Counted from the first letter of the stretch, positions 20,991-34,180 are shown. The stretch is DNA of 64,000 nt from Bagarius yarrelli (GCA_005784505.1 VCAZ01000054.1:2263067-2327066); one strand, 5' to 3'. Notes: a model not told the origin generated them from the letters alone. Made by a program: numbers and translations.

Positions 20991-23973
20991 TCTGAATAAA
21001 CAGTACATGACTGCCTACTATGCCTGACTGACAGCACCATTTGAACTGACTAAACTGATTTGGCAGTAATTAATAAATTGTCATAGATTATGCAAAATAC
21101 GTGGATCTGATAAGGAATAATTTATTTACTTTACATTACTAAACACCCTTGTGTGCAAATTGCTGTACTTCATTTGCAATGAATGTTTAGTATATTTTTA
21201 TCCGGGTCCGGGATTATACACCTGATTCTAATTTTGCTTCACTGCAAATGATGTCATTCTGTTAGGGCTTAAATAAAATGCTAACTTCTATTATAACTCC
21301 GAGCTGCTGTTGGCACATAAATCTTCTGCTAGCGTTTTCATATTTCGATTTCTGACGGCTTTTTCAGTTAAACCTGTAATCAACCCAGAAACGTATGAAT
21401 TATGATCTGCTCAGATGCCTCTGGGCACAACTTTATTTCGTTTTTTGAGAATATATATGTATATATACAGGTCATTATCTATTGGTACACATGCTGCTGT
21501 CTGTCACCCAGATGAGAATGTGTTCCACCTTGAATCTGGTTCTTCTCTAGGTTTTCTCTTAAATTCATCTTTGATGATTTTTAAATTTGCCATTTTTAAT
21601 TCAAGTGTTTGTATTTGTATAAAGCAGCTTTAAGACAATGCCTAGACAAATACAACCAAATTGTATTAATGCTTAAACATCTGTCCACAGCTGCTTTGAT
21701 GATCCATTTTTGGTTTCTTCTATTGTTATGTTTAGGATTTATGACCATTTGATATCGATTCTGAGATAAAAAGTTCCTGGCTGCAGATGCTGCACATACC
21801 GTATACCAAACTCTTTTTTTTTCTTTGGCAGGAAAACACATAATTTTGACGTCCGACACCATTTTTTTCGTTGAGGTTTTTATTTGTTACTTTTTGCTGG
21901 TTTGCAGCACCAACTGATACTTTCCACCCATTGATTTTACTCTTAGCAGCTGCTTTCAAAATGTGCTGCTTTTATTTCCTTTTGAATGATGACGTTCTGT
22001 TGTGGAGATTTAAAAAAACAAAACAAAGTGTGTCTATGGAAGTAAGAGGGCTTAGCGTAGCGTAGCACAGGATGCTCTGCTGATCTGTGGCTTTATCTGA
22101 GCAGTTTTTTTGTTATTTAATACAAAAATGGATTAGATTTTTTTCCAGGAATAAAGATGCCCTCAGTGACCCAGAAGAACAAAAGAAAAGACATGCTTTA
22201 ATGCGTTTTGGCAGGAGCTGTTTTTAAAGATTTTTTTTGTCAATATTTTCACAGCCGTTACAGCTCTAGCTTTGTTGTTTTGTTTTTTTTTTGTTTTTTT
22301 TTGCTAAATCTTACATTCCGAAACCAGGAAATGATTTTCTTTCCATTAGAAAACAACAACATCAAACAAACAAACGAGAACAAGTTCCACAGACGAAGCT
22401 GTTGCAAATCGAACTCATTACAGAAAGCGAGATGCCATTCGCACCCGTGCTGGTAATCACATGACAGCACAGGATATATTCACATATGCTAAATAAACAA
22501 CAAATGCTAGCTCTCAAGTTGCTTTCTCCAGCACTCGCATCAACATCTGGCCAGCTCACACGCATGAACAGCCGAACAGACGTCTGCTTAATTTTGTTTC
22601 ATCACAATTAGCGTCAAAAGCAAGTGCTCCAAAAATACCCAGCGAAAGAATTAGCATGAAGTGCCTGTCCAATGTTATCCCTCAAAATATTCAGATTCTT
22701 TACTCATCTCTATCCATTCTTTACTGCGTTGACTTTAACAGTAATGTTTTTTAAGCATAGGCTGGGGTCAATAGGCACCTTCCCTCCCGCCCAAACCAGA
22801 GTATTATAATTGTTATTTATAATTATTATTCTTATTGCTTCAGCGTTTTGCTACATTATGATTTGGCTACTTGTGGTTATCTGAGTTGTCTTCCTGGTGG
22901 TAGCGGCCACTGCTGTTGGGAAAAGTAATAGAGATGGAGAGGGCAATACTTAACTTCAGGCTATTTTGCAATTATTATTTTTTGTGAATCGATTGGTGGT
23001 TTAATATATTACAAAAGTAATCTCACCTAGGGTGCCAAAAAGTCTGGAAATGGCCCTAGACTTTAGAGAATATGTCAGAGGTTCTTATCTTCTACTTGTG
23101 TTTCAGAGCCTTCATAAGGGAACCACCTTAAAAGAATCACCTTTGTGTCCTAAAAGGAATTTTTAAAGGTTCTAAGTTAGGACAATTTTTTTTTTTAGAA
23201 AAAATGCATTCTCTATGTGTTTGCCGTTGGTGTTTTTCCATGGCTTCCTTTAAAGTGGCCAAAAATAATGAAAACTTTTTCTTTCTTTCTTTTTTTAAAC
23301 TGAACTTTTAAGCAATAATGACATACAAAATACCACATCTCAAAATGTCATAAAAAATAATTAAAAATAAACAATCAAATTATCTAATAAAATAAATAAC
23401 GAAAGAAAATAAAAAGAAAATACAGATACACAATCATATCCACCCACCCCACCACCAGGATATTTTGCACATATAGCAGCATCATTAACAAAAAGACATT
23501 TTCCAAGGAACGTCTACCAGGCTAAGCTCTAGACTTTCTCTAGTGGAGTCTGGTAAGATGGCAAAAAAAGAAGACATTCGAAAGCTTCCATGTTTCTTTT
23601 AAGTAATGTAATAACTCTTTTAAATTAGTGTTTACTGCAAATCTCTTGGAACCACTAGTGAATCGATAGTGGTTTGTCTTTTATTCAGTTAGATCGGATC
23701 TTCAGGCATTAAAAAGCAAAAATACAAACTTTTTCAATACAACTTAGTTTTAACAGGTTCTCAGTGGGTTCCTCTCACAATGTTTCTGTGACTAAAATCC
23801 TTGTGAATTCTGTTTCCAAGTTTCACAAATATTTTTTTGGGATACAGTTAAAGATTCTTAGTCTCCAAAAAGTGTTCTAGTTTGAAATCTTTATGGAGAA
23901 GTCAAATCCCGCATTTATAAGAATTTTGCATAGAACTTTTGCTTTCTTTTCAAAGGACCGCTGAAAAGACCTT
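20991..23973. other. Mostly unique sequence
   Basis: Positions 21525-21640 contain acttgaatctggttcttctctagg and gtataaagcagctttaagac, part of a common teleost interspersed repeat. A/T homopolymers lie near 22280 and 23290-23420. No exon is supported. Confidence 0.35.
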
Positions 23974-24146
23974 TGGTGGTTGCACAGATAAGTGGTAGGG
24001 TGTTGGAATGCTAATCAGAAGGTTGTAAGTCTAAATCCCAGGCTGCCACTGCCAGGCGTTTCAGCAAGGCTTTTAACCCTTGACTACTTTGTTAAGATAA
24101 ATGAGATAAATGTCAGTCACTCTGGATAAAGTTGTCTACCAAATTA
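23974..24146 (+). mobile_element. SINE family A, degraded
   Basis: It has ggtagggtgttggaatgctaa, the block cagcaaggcttttaaccc, and a tail cactctggataaagttgtctaccaaat. Confidence 0.75.
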
Positions 24147-24807
24147 GATTCTGGATGATGGATGTTTTAAATTTAACAGTTTAACACAGGCGTGTGGTTC
24201 TGTGCCAGATGAGTGTGTGTTCTACCTAGTGAGGTTAACTATGGTTGAATGTGATTCCAAAATAGCTTTATGCTATATCTGTTGGGTCAACGAAACAGTG
24301 CCTTAGTACTACGGTTGGAAATCGAATAACTAATTAGAATTTAATTCCACCTCGGATTTTAGTACTCGGTCTCCTTATAAATGTAAAAAAGTTTTTGCAC
24401 ATGACCTCATCATCACGTTAGGATTCCCTCAGCGTCTCTAATATTCTTTAGCACACCTTCAGTGCCAAGACTTAGCAGCTTCACACTTTAACACTGCTTG
24501 CTGGCGATCTAAATTAAGTTGCCAAAACTGAATGTGTTTATTTGCTCTCGAACGTGTGCCATCGATCTGCAAAGGTCATTCAGTTCTTTCTGGGTTCCAG
24601 TGCAGTTTAAAATGAATAACTTTCTTAAAGAAAGAGAAAAAGAAAAAAAGGCAGTGAAGTATGATAGCAGTGTTAGCGCAGTGGGATTTATGCTACTGTA
24701 AACAATACTAAACTTTTAAAAAGCCACAATTCATTACTTTTGTCCTGACTTGTTTCTGAGATCAATGATGCATTGTAGTAATGTTGTCTCTGGTCGTCCA
24801 GTCTATG
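24147..24807. other. Unique sequence
   Basis: No feature recognised. Confidence 0.3.
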
Positions 24808-24999
24808 TGGGAAAGTGGTAGTGCAGTGGTTAACTTGTAGGACTACCAACTTGAGAATCCGGGTTAGATTCCCAGCCCCACCAAGCCACCACTGCTGTGC
24901 CCCTGAGCAAGGCCCTTAACCCCCAATTGCTCAGTATAACAAGGAATATTGTAAGTCGCTCTGGATAAGGGATAAGAATAATGCTGTAAATGTAAAATG
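24808..24999 (+). mobile_element. SINE family A
   Basis: A box (tagtgcagtggttaa), a B-box-like ggttagattcc, cctgagcaaggcccttaaccc, and a tail aagtcgctctggataaggg are all present in order. Confidence 0.88.
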
Positions 25000-25230
25000 T
25001 GCGGTAGGTGCTGCGATTGTGGAAAGTACACTTTCAGTGCTATTAGGCTACAGTTAGCATTTTACAAGATGCTAGTTTTAAGAGTATATTTGATGAAATT
25101 CCTTTGTACCTTATTTGATTTATAGAGCTTGACTTTTACTAGCTTTGAGCACTGGGCACCTATATTTTTTTGGAATAAAATAGGCCTTATAGGCTTATAA
25201 AACATGAAATTTTATATTTTATGCTGTGTG
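25000..25230. other. AT-rich spacer
   Basis: Nothing identifiable. Confidence 0.3.
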
Positions 25231-25766
25231 GCAGTGGTGGCCCAAATGGATAAGGTGCTAAATTGTTGATCTGAAGACCAGGAACACCTGGGTTCAAGCT
25301 CCACCACCACCAGCCAGCCACTGTTGGGTCCCTTCCTGCTCCAGGGGCGCTGCATCATAGCTGACTCTGTGCTCCGACCCCAAATTAAAAATAATTCAAA
25401 ATAAACAAAAAAGAAATAATTTCACAGTGGCAGCATGGTCCTGGGCAGGGGCCTTTCTGCATGCAGTTTGCATGCTTGCGTGGGTTTACTCTGGTTTCCT
25501 CCCACAGTCCAAAAACATATATTTTGGGTTGATTAGGGATTCTAAATTGCCCATAGGAGTAAGTATACGAGTGTGTTTGGCTCTGTGATGGACTGGCGAC
25601 CTGTCCGGGGTGTCCCCCTCCCGCCTTTCGCCCTTTCAGAGACGGCTGGAATAGACTCCAGCAGATCCCCGTGTCCCCGAATTAGGGGATAAGTGGGTAT
25701 AGAAGATAAATGAATAATTCCACACTGCTGTAAAGTATATGTGACAAATAAAGGCTTTTACATTTG
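25231..25766 (+). mobile_element. SINE family C, split by a family B insertion
   Basis: The head (tggtggcccaaatgg, ggttcaagctcc, ctgctccaggggcgctgcatcatagctgac-type block) ends near 25415. Its tail, ctgctgtaaagtatatgtgacaaataaa, resumes at 25725. The two parts together follow the order of the uninterrupted copy at 38078-38333. Confidence 0.8.
25427..25713 (+). mobile_element. tRNA-derived SINE, family B, inserted in a family C SINE
   Basis: 287 bases flanked by ataatttcaca (25416-25426) and ataattccaca (25714-25724), a target duplication matching at 10 of 11 positions. The copy starts at gtggcagcatgg and ends in gaagataaatgaata. It lacks part of the tRNA-like head. Confidence 0.88.
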
Positions 25767-26130
25767 ACTGACTTTCAAGATTTAATAAGGAAGAATGTAA
25801 ATATTCTGATGAAAATAAACTATATAAATCTAATTAAAAAAATAATATAAAGATGTAAAGATCATTGAATTCCTGATTTATGCAAGTTCATCAGGAGTTT
25901 AATGAAACTCACTTGCGTGTTCTTCACTCCGGCGAATGAGAAAGTACAAATGTTTGTTCTGAGTTCAGTCTTGTTTTCATGAAGGTTTAATTGGATAAAT
26001 TTCTATTCTCTGCGCAATTAGATGCACTAATCAAAATATTAACAGCGGCTTTCATCATGCAGCAGAGCGACAGAGCTGCGAGGGAGCAACCTGCAGTCGC
26101 ATATGCATCCGAGTGTATTTACTTCATTTA
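25767..26130. other. AT-rich sequence
   Basis: No feature recognised. Confidence 0.3.
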
Positions 26131-26850
26131 GTAACAGAGAGAAAGAGACCCAGACAGACAGAGACAGTAAGAGAGACACAGAAACTGAGAAACTGACAGA
26201 CAGGGACAGAGAGAAAGACAAATAAACTTAAAGAGACAGATGGAGATGATGAGAAACATAAAAAAGACATTTGAAAAGACAGAGACAGAAATAAAGAGAG
26301 AGAGAGAGAGACAGAGACAGTAATGAACAGAGAGATACAGAGACAAAAATAAACATAGAGAAAGAAAGACAGAGAAATGAACTGGAAGAGAAAGAGACAG
26401 AGAGAGACAGAGACAAACATAAACAGAGAGAGAAATGAACAGAGAGAGACAGAGACAAACATGAACAGAGACAGAGAGAGACAGGAACAAAAATGAACAG
26501 AGAGAGAAATGAACAGAGAGAGACAGAGACAAACAGAGACAGAGACCGAAACGAACAGAGAGAGACAGAGAGAGAAATTAACAGAGAGAGAAAAAGGGAA
26601 AAATAAACAAAGAGAAAAGGAGACAGACAGAAATGGACAGAGAGAAAGAGAGACATGGATAAACAGAGGGAAACAGACAGAGAGAGACAGGCAGAGAAAG
26701 AAATAAACAGAGAGACAGACAGAGAGAGAATAAACAGAGAGACGAACAGAGAGAAAATGAACAGAGACAGAGAGAAACTGAGAGACAGAGAAGTGAACAC
26801 AGACAGCGAGAGGCAAACAGAAAAGAGAGACAAAGCTAGAGGAAGAAACC
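26131..26850 (+). repeat. Purine-rich GA/GACA minisatellite tract
   Basis: About 720 bases of gacagagagagacagagacaaa-like units of varying length, with atgaacagagagagac recurring. The minus strand is open in several frames because it lacks A-rich stop codons. It is not a gene. Confidence 0.9.
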
Positions 26851-27570
26851 TGTCTCACTTCTTGATCTGTCACTTCAGCTTTAATTTCCTCTTTTCTTTT
26901 TGCTAAGTGTCTGAAAAGCCTCTCGCGCTAATGAGGGATTTAAAGACGCTCCGATTTCCTGTCACTGCTGTTATTAATCTCCTTTATTACTTTTCTTTCT
27001 CCACACATTGTTGTTCCTCCGCCGTTCTGATAAAGTTCTCTGCACTATAAACCCCTCTATCAGGTGATCGTTTTAGCCACGCTAAAGAAAATGAGCATTA
27101 CAGTGAGCAAAAAAAAATTGTAAGGGAAGGTAAAAGGGGCAGAATTTTAACACGGGATTCTGACTTCAGCAGGTGATGTGTATCAACTGCTCAGTGTGCT
27201 ACTATTAGCATATTTATAGCAGAAATGCTATAACGGTTATGCCAATTCTCCAGCCCAGGTTGTAATAAAGCTTGAAACTGGATATTAGCTTTATTCAGAC
27301 TTCAGGGATCAGACAAAGAGAAAATTCTAACGATTTAAAAGCCAGACTGACTGATCACATGACAGGTACAGCTGTCAGTTATGGGAGTGGCCTGTTGAGC
27401 TTCCCTACAATTGATATCATAATAATAACAGGATCAAAGCTTTACTCTGATCAAAACTGGAAAATGTTGAATATCATAAATGGAATGTAAACATTCCAGC
27501 CAATCATCTGGATTCTTCTGGACAGCATGAGACATCAGGATGATTTTGGCAACAAACACATCTGGACACA
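26851..27570. other. Unique sequence between two arrays
   Basis: No coding or transposon signal. Confidence 0.3.
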
Positions 27571-28598
27571 TCTTCATCAACATTGTCATCGTTGTTATCA
27601 TTCTCATCATCTTTAGCATTACTGACATCATACTATTCATCATTATCATTGACGTCATACTCTTCGTCACAATCTTCGTCATCATCGTCATCACCATTAT
27701 TGGTTATCAACCTTAATGTTGTCATAATTATCACCATTATTGCTATCATAATCTTAATCTTAATCAATCATCATTATTGCATCATATTCATCATCATAAT
27801 GCATCATTATGCATCATACTCTTCATCATCACATAATTATCACCATTATTGCTATCATAATCTTAATCATCATCATCACTGAAGTCATACTTTTCATCAT
27901 TATCATCATCATCATCTGTCATTAACCTTATTCTTGTCATAATCATCAAAATTATTGCTATTACAGTCTTTATCATGGTTATTGTCATCAACATGATTGC
28001 AATCATAATTTTTATCATCATCGGCCATCATCATACTCTTCATCATTCATCATCATCATCGCCATCGTTATTATTGGTCATTAACCTTATTTTCATTATC
28101 ACCATCATTGCCATCACAATCTTTATTATCATCATTGTCATCATAAACTTTGTCATCATCATGATTGGCATTATACTCTCCATCATCATTATCATCATTG
28201 GCATCATACTTTCATTTTTCATCATCTTAAATTGTTCATCTCCATCATTCATCATCACTCATATCATCTTGATCATTTTTATGCATCATTTTCATCGCCA
28301 GCAACACCTTAGTCATCATCATCATCATCGCTATCCATCGTTATCATCATCGTCATATGTCATCATGAAACAAACTTCATCATCGTCATCATCATCTGTC
28401 ATCAACATCATCATCATCTTTATCATTCTATTTCATTGTCATTGAAACTTATCTTCATCTTCAACATCATCAACATAATTCTTTATCGTCATCATCATCA
28501 TTGTTCACCATTGTTATTATAATCGCCATCATATCGCCATCTTTGTCATCATCATCATCTTAGCAACCATCATTGTCATTATTTTTATTTTTCACCAT
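27571..28598 (+). repeat. (TCA/ATC)n imperfect array, about 1 kb
   Basis: Continuous catcatcatcat-type trinucleotides with attgtcatc and ttatcatca variants. The frames read as Ile/His/Ser-rich peptides, a compositional effect. Confidence 0.95.
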
Positions 28599-29835
28599 GG
28601 GCTAGTCAGTAGCTGAGGTTGAACGTACAGAGACATGACAATAAGCGATTTTTACACTCGTGTTACGGAGAAGATTAAAACTGAGTGCCGCTGACATGAG
28701 CCCATTATCCTGTCTCTGACTCGGGCATGTGTAGCGGCATGTCAGAGTGTATTTAGTCCTGCGGTGAGCCAAAGAGGCCAAATTACTAAACATACTTAAA
28801 TGCCAAGGCATAAAGTCGATGGCTAAGCATTTAGAGGAAGGGAAGAAGGCACTCAAGCTGGAGCAATAAAATTCTCATCTCATCTAAAGGATTCATGAGG
28901 ATTGTTTTTAGCGGTAATATTCGATGATATCCTCGCCCTCATTCCAGCACGTCCTTCTGTGCTCTTTTCGAATTATATGTGTGTCCTGATGTCTTCTGAA
29001 TAAAACATGAAGCATTTAAAGAAATAAAAAAAAAAACCCAAAATGAATGTGTTCGAACTTCCGTCGCTCTGTGCCGCACCACGACAGCGTTCCTCTGCGA
29101 TTCCACCAAGAATTAAGACCCAGCATGCAGCTCTTTCCTCCTGAGCTAACGCTAACGACTAGCCGCACTCATAAGCGATCGTCTGCTCAGTCTCAGGGAG
29201 AGAGCGGCCAACGCATTGGAGCGTAAACGAGCAGAGTTTGTGGAACATTATTTCTGGCAGCGCCGCAGCAGGAACAGAAACCAGTCCAGAAGCAGGAGCA
29301 TGAGAGTTGCTAACGATTTCTCGCGCTGTAGTAACACACCACAAGCTGACAGCGGGGTCGGGGTGCAAGTCAGACAAAGTGAAGAAGTGCATGAGAATCG
29401 TCTTGCTAGCTAATGGTCTGTTATATGTTCTTACATCTCTCTTTCTTATGCTGCTGATGCTCGTAAAGAGATACAGTGCTCAAACCTACACAGTAGAGGG
29501 AGGGTTTATTATAACATTGTAGGTCACATGGTTATGCCAACATAGCGGATGTTCTGATTATCAACTTCCTACCCAAATATACTTATATATCAATGTAATT
29601 CTGAGACAAGCTACAAAATAAACATTACAACTACCAACAAAGCTAAAAATTAGCCACATTATCATTAAACAGTGAGCTCAAATGGCTGGTCAGATGAGGC
29701 TTTGGCATGAGTTATAATGTTTCTTTAAAATCTAAAAAAAATAGAAGCTTCATGTCTCAGGTGTGTCTATCATCGATTCCTCATGATGCTTGTTTACGGT
29801 TGGAGTGATGACGCCTCTGAGTGGAACACACCATG
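28599..29835. other. Unique sequence
   Basis: Positions 29050-29420 are somewhat CpG-bearing (cgctctgtgccgcaccacgac, gcagcgccgcagc), with no exon that matches a known protein. Confidence 0.3.
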
Positions 29836-30023
29836 CTACATTTACACTCACAGTTACGTTTAGCAGACGCCTTCATTACGACTGACATTTATCTCTTTTA
29901 AACAAATGAGCAATTGGAGGTTAAGGGCTTTGTTCAGGGGCCCAGCAACTTGGTGGTGCTGGGAATCGAACTGCGATCTTCGAATTAGAAGTCCAACACT
30001 TTAACCACTGTGCTACCACCTCC
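29836..30023 (-). mobile_element. SINE family A
   Basis: On the minus strand: gtagcacagtggttaaag (A box), gttcgattcccagcacc (B box), cctgaacaaagcccttaacc, and a tail ending in gtaaatgta. Confidence 0.88.
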
Positions 30024-31170
30024 TTATGCTAGTTTAAAATATTCGGTTAACGGATTAGCATAACTTTAGTAATCTACTAAATAGGATCTTGGATAATAGC
30101 TAAACAAGGTTTATGATGTAAATGTGATGAAAAGTTTAGGGAAATATGCTGGATGAATATTTTAGATTGATTGATAGATTGTTGCTTATTGTTATAACAG
30201 TTGTTATAAGATCCCGTTCGTGATTGGCCAGATTTTGCACAAATCAGATTTAAAGTGAGTCTGGACTCATTGAAACGATGCCGTCAATATGATTACAGTT
30301 TGCCTCCTGCTACTTTTTCCTGCTCTGGAGTTCCCATCATTCATCAGATCTTCTGTCATCAGAGAGGCATTTCTCAGTTTTTCCTTAGCAAGAAATTGGA
30401 TTGCATCGCTGAGCACGCATCACATGTCAGAGGCAGAAAAAAATCAGCTCCAAATCGCTGCAGAATATGAGGGTATAATTCACAGGGTGGTGAGTCAGAC
30501 AGAAAAGCGATGTGTCTGTCACTAGACCCGGGGCAAAGTGGGCGTCAGGGGCAGCAGTTTCATTCCAGTTTCAATGGAACGAGAAGGAAAATAGTGCTAA
30601 CGCCGCCTTTGTGCTTTCCAACCAGGAACTAATCAGAAAGATCTACGAGCATGTTGTTATGATCAAGCTGACAAGTCAGATGAGAGACAGAACATTTTTT
30701 AAAAAACTTTACATCAGGCGGTGGTTTTGTTTAATCATATTTTCACTAAACGCAATATGAAGCGCGCACACACAAACACACACAGAGCCGTGATTAATAC
30801 TCCATCATACTAGCCGAAAGCAGAATCTTTTCATGCTCCGGTTTCTTACGGCGGCTGTAAATAGGTCTGCGACCATGCGCTTCATATCTTTCTAGTTTAG
30901 GGATAAATATCATGTTGAAATTTCACACCAGGGCATAATTCAGACCTGATGGATGTATGCGGCATGCACAAGCTATTTCCGAGGTGGTGTTGGTTCAGAG
31001 GTTTCAGCAGAGGCGGTATTAATGTGCTTGTGATCATGCTGGTCGCTCACGCTGCCGAAGGCCAGAACCATCTGCTGACTCACTGGATAAAGAAAATGAA
31101 TTAAAAAACAGGCACCTTCTCAAATTTGCAACAGACGCTGCAGTTGTAAGCGTTGCCATGTATTTACATA
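30024..31170. other. Unique sequence
   Basis: No feature recognised; a short CA run near 30770. Confidence 0.3.
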
Positions 31171-31442
31171 TTGTCCCTCCCTCTCTTTCTTTCCCACTTA
31201 TTTGCTCTCTTTCTCTCTATTTTTCTTTCTCTCTCCTTTTTGTCTATATATTTTTGTCTGTCTGTCCTACTCTTTTAATCTCTCACTCTGTTCCTTTTTA
31301 TGACTTTTTTCTTAGTTTATACCCCTCTTTTTCCTTAGCTCTTTCTGTCTTTTTCAGTCTCTTCATTTCTGTCTTTTCTTCCTTTCTGTATGTTTTTCTC
31401 TTTTGTGATTTGTCCCTCATTTACTGTATTTTTTTTATTTCG

Positions 31443-31476
<34 letters not shown>

Positions 31477-31552
31477 TTTCCACCCTCACTCCCTCTCTCT
31501 TTTCTCTCTTTCTCTCTCTTCTTTCTCCTTTCCTTTCACTCTTTCATGATGA
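31171..31552 (+). repeat. Pyrimidine-rich CT tract
   Basis: CTTT/TCTC units, with perfect (CT)n at about 31443-31468. Confidence 0.9.
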
Positions 31553-31602
31553 GTTGTCCTTCAAATGTGTTGAATGATGATTTAATTAGAGGAAAACTCC
31601 TT

Positions 31603-31910
31603 CACTTTATTTATTCACAGGGATCTGCTGGAGTCTATCCCAGCCGTCTCTGAAAGGGCGAAAGGCAAGAGGGTACACCCTAGACAGGTCGCCAGTCCAT
31701 CACAGGTCCACACACACTCACTCCTATGGCCAATTTAGAATTACCAGTCAATCTAACATACATGTTTTTGGGCTGTGGGAGGAAACCGGAGAACCCGGAG
31801 TAAAACCCACACAAGCACAGGAGGAACATGCAAACTCCACCCAGAAAGGCCCCTGCCTGGGAATCGAACCACAAGGCAACAGTGCTAACCACTAAGCCAC
31901 TGTGCTGCTT
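31603..31910 (-). mobile_element. tRNA-derived SINE, family B, best copy
   Basis: On the minus strand: A box tggcttagtgg, B box ggttcgattcc, cttctgggtggagtttgcatg, ggtttcctcccacagcccaaaaacatg, gactggcgacctgtc, gggatagactccagcagatcc, and a short A/T tail. The two pol III boxes are intact, which identifies the family as tRNA-derived. Confidence 0.9.
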
Positions 31911-32527
31911 CTGTCTTTAAAATATGTTAGGCAGACTGCAAGTAAGAGATGAGGAATAAGGGATGATCAAGTCATAAGGAAGCCCAGCTGGTGCAGTTGC
32001 TCCTGATTGGTAAACAGCATCAGGACTGATGGAGTGAAATCTCAGCGCACCTTTTTTACACATTTTTTACCTGCTGCACATTTAAGTCAAGGATTCTGAC
32101 AGCACACATGTTTGTGATGTTGCTAATTAGCTACCAGCTGCATGCTAGCTTTGCTAGCATCTCCCAATCTGGATGCTTCACACTCTCTTCACATTATAGA
32201 GGTTTTATATCAGCTCATTAACAAGACCTTCATCAGGCTAAAATGAGCTTACCCAAAAAGAAAAGCAGGCTACAGTGCCATTAGAGACTAAATTATAGCG
32301 TCCACAGTGTCCACAGTGCTTCAGCTAACGGCTCACAGTGGACTTTAGGAAATGTCAAGAGGGATAAACCTGAACATCAACAATATTAACATCCACATCT
32401 TCTATTAAATGCTTTCGCTGCATAAACAAGAGATAATTAAGTGTGATAGGGAAAGGAAAGACGGGTGATGAGATGAGATGTGATGATGTGGCTAAAACTC
32501 TCATGGTCCTAAAATAATACTTCTTAT
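31911..32527. other. Unique sequence
   Basis: No feature recognised. Confidence 0.3.
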
Positions 32528-33492
32528 TATCATCATCCATCAATACCATCATCATCAATTATTATCCTTATCAAATTTATCATTCATCATTCTCAACACC
32601 CACCTACCACACCATCATCAATACCATCACCATCATCTCATTATTACTATTTACTTTCAGTATCATCATCTTCATCAATATTACCATCACCATTATCTCA
32701 TTATTACTATTCACCATCATCATCATCATTCATCATCATCATTACCATCACCATCATCTAACTATCACCATTTACCATCATTATAATAATGATTATCATC
32801 ATTATTATTACCATTACTATCATCTCATTATTACTATTTACAATCATCATCACTTATTATTCTTATCAAATTCATTATTCATTATTTTTACCACCCACAC
32901 CAATATGATCACTATCATCTCATTATTACTATTAACTATCATCATTCATCATCATCATCATTAATTTTTATCCTCATCAAAATGATCATTCATCATTTTC
33001 ACCACCCACACCACCACCACCACCACCATCATTAAAATCATCATCATTACCATCACCATCATTTCATTATCACCATTTACCACCATCATCATCATCATTC
33101 ATCATTACCATCATTATCATCATCATCACCATCATCATTCATCATCATCATCTTTATTATCATTATAATCATTAATAATCATTATAATAATTACCATTCA
33201 CATAACACCATAATAACACAACCATCATCATGATCATCATTCATCATCATCGATCATTATTCATCCTCATAATCATTCATTATTATACTTCATTCATCAT
33301 CTTTATCATCATAATTTATTAATTTTATCATCATTCATCATTTATTATCATAATCCTCATAATTTTCATCATCATTATCAACATCACCATTAATTATCAT
33401 TATAATTTATCGCAGTCGTCATCATCAGCATCATCATCATCATCTTCACTATCATCTTTTATTATCCTTATCATCATCGTCATTACCATTCT
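32528..33492 (+). repeat. (TCA/ATC)n imperfect array, second copy
   Basis: Similar in unit and length to the array at 27571-28598. It includes recurring atctcattattactattyac segments spaced about 60-130 bases apart, a sign of higher-order duplication. Confidence 0.95.
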
Positions 33493-33689
33493 CAATGACC
33501 TAAACCAACTTGATTGCAACGCATGAATCATATTATATCGTACAATGTCAAGATTTTTGTTTATTTTATTCACCAGACATAATAAGACCCCAAAAACACA
33601 AACCCCAGTTTCACCTCAGTATCTATACACTACACTACCAGCAGTTCTAATCACCTATCAATCATCATACAATAGGAGACACCCACTCG

Positions 33690-34180
33690 GCCCTCTTCCT
33701 GTTTTATTAGGTATTTCTTGAGTCAGCCATTGGTAGGGTTTATTCAATGGAGAGCTTTATCACAAACATATTTTTTTAATAAATAAACAAAGAAACTGCC
33801 AGAGGCTTTTATTGTATTTCTGCCAAGCCTTTTCTAATATCTCTCATATTGACTGCATAACAAATAAGCTTAATGTGTAATGGAGATTTCTATTCCAAAG
33901 ATGTTGGGCTTGTGTGTTTCCATAGAAACGAATAATTTCCGGCTCTAGTGCCTTCAGAAATTCACATTAGGTGAAACTGCTCAAACATTCTTTCAGAAAT
34001 TGAGGCAAAAATAAAACTTTTGCATCTGTATTTCACTAATTTACCTGTGCTTCACTGCAAATTATATTACATTCTATGAAAACTGGAACCCTGGGTGCAT
34101 CTCGTATCAGTTGCCGTCTGTGGAGGAGGAAATTTCACCAACGCTGACTGACCTAATATCATCCCAATGAAATTAATATC
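33690..34180. promoter_or_regulatory. Candidate conserved non-coding element
   Basis: Unique block with words such as ttattgtatttctgccaagcc, cttaatgtgtaatggag and ggtgaaactgctcaaac. It is sharply bounded by the ATC array on the left. No coding frame is convincing. Confidence 0.35.

Noticed and set aside
26124..26873. Minus-strand open frame of 249 codons, rich in Leu/Ser/Val/Phe, resembling a membrane protein
   Set aside because: It lies entirely in the GA repeat tract, and three overlapping frames are all open. This is a compositional artefact.
27571..28598. Isoleucine/histidine-rich frame and its methionine-rich complement
   Set aside because: Produced by the ATC/TCA array; no codon bias or start context.
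32528..33492. CRISPR-like regular spacing of repeats
   Set aside because: The units are trinucleotide variants in a vertebrate genome, with no constant repeat and unique spacer structure.
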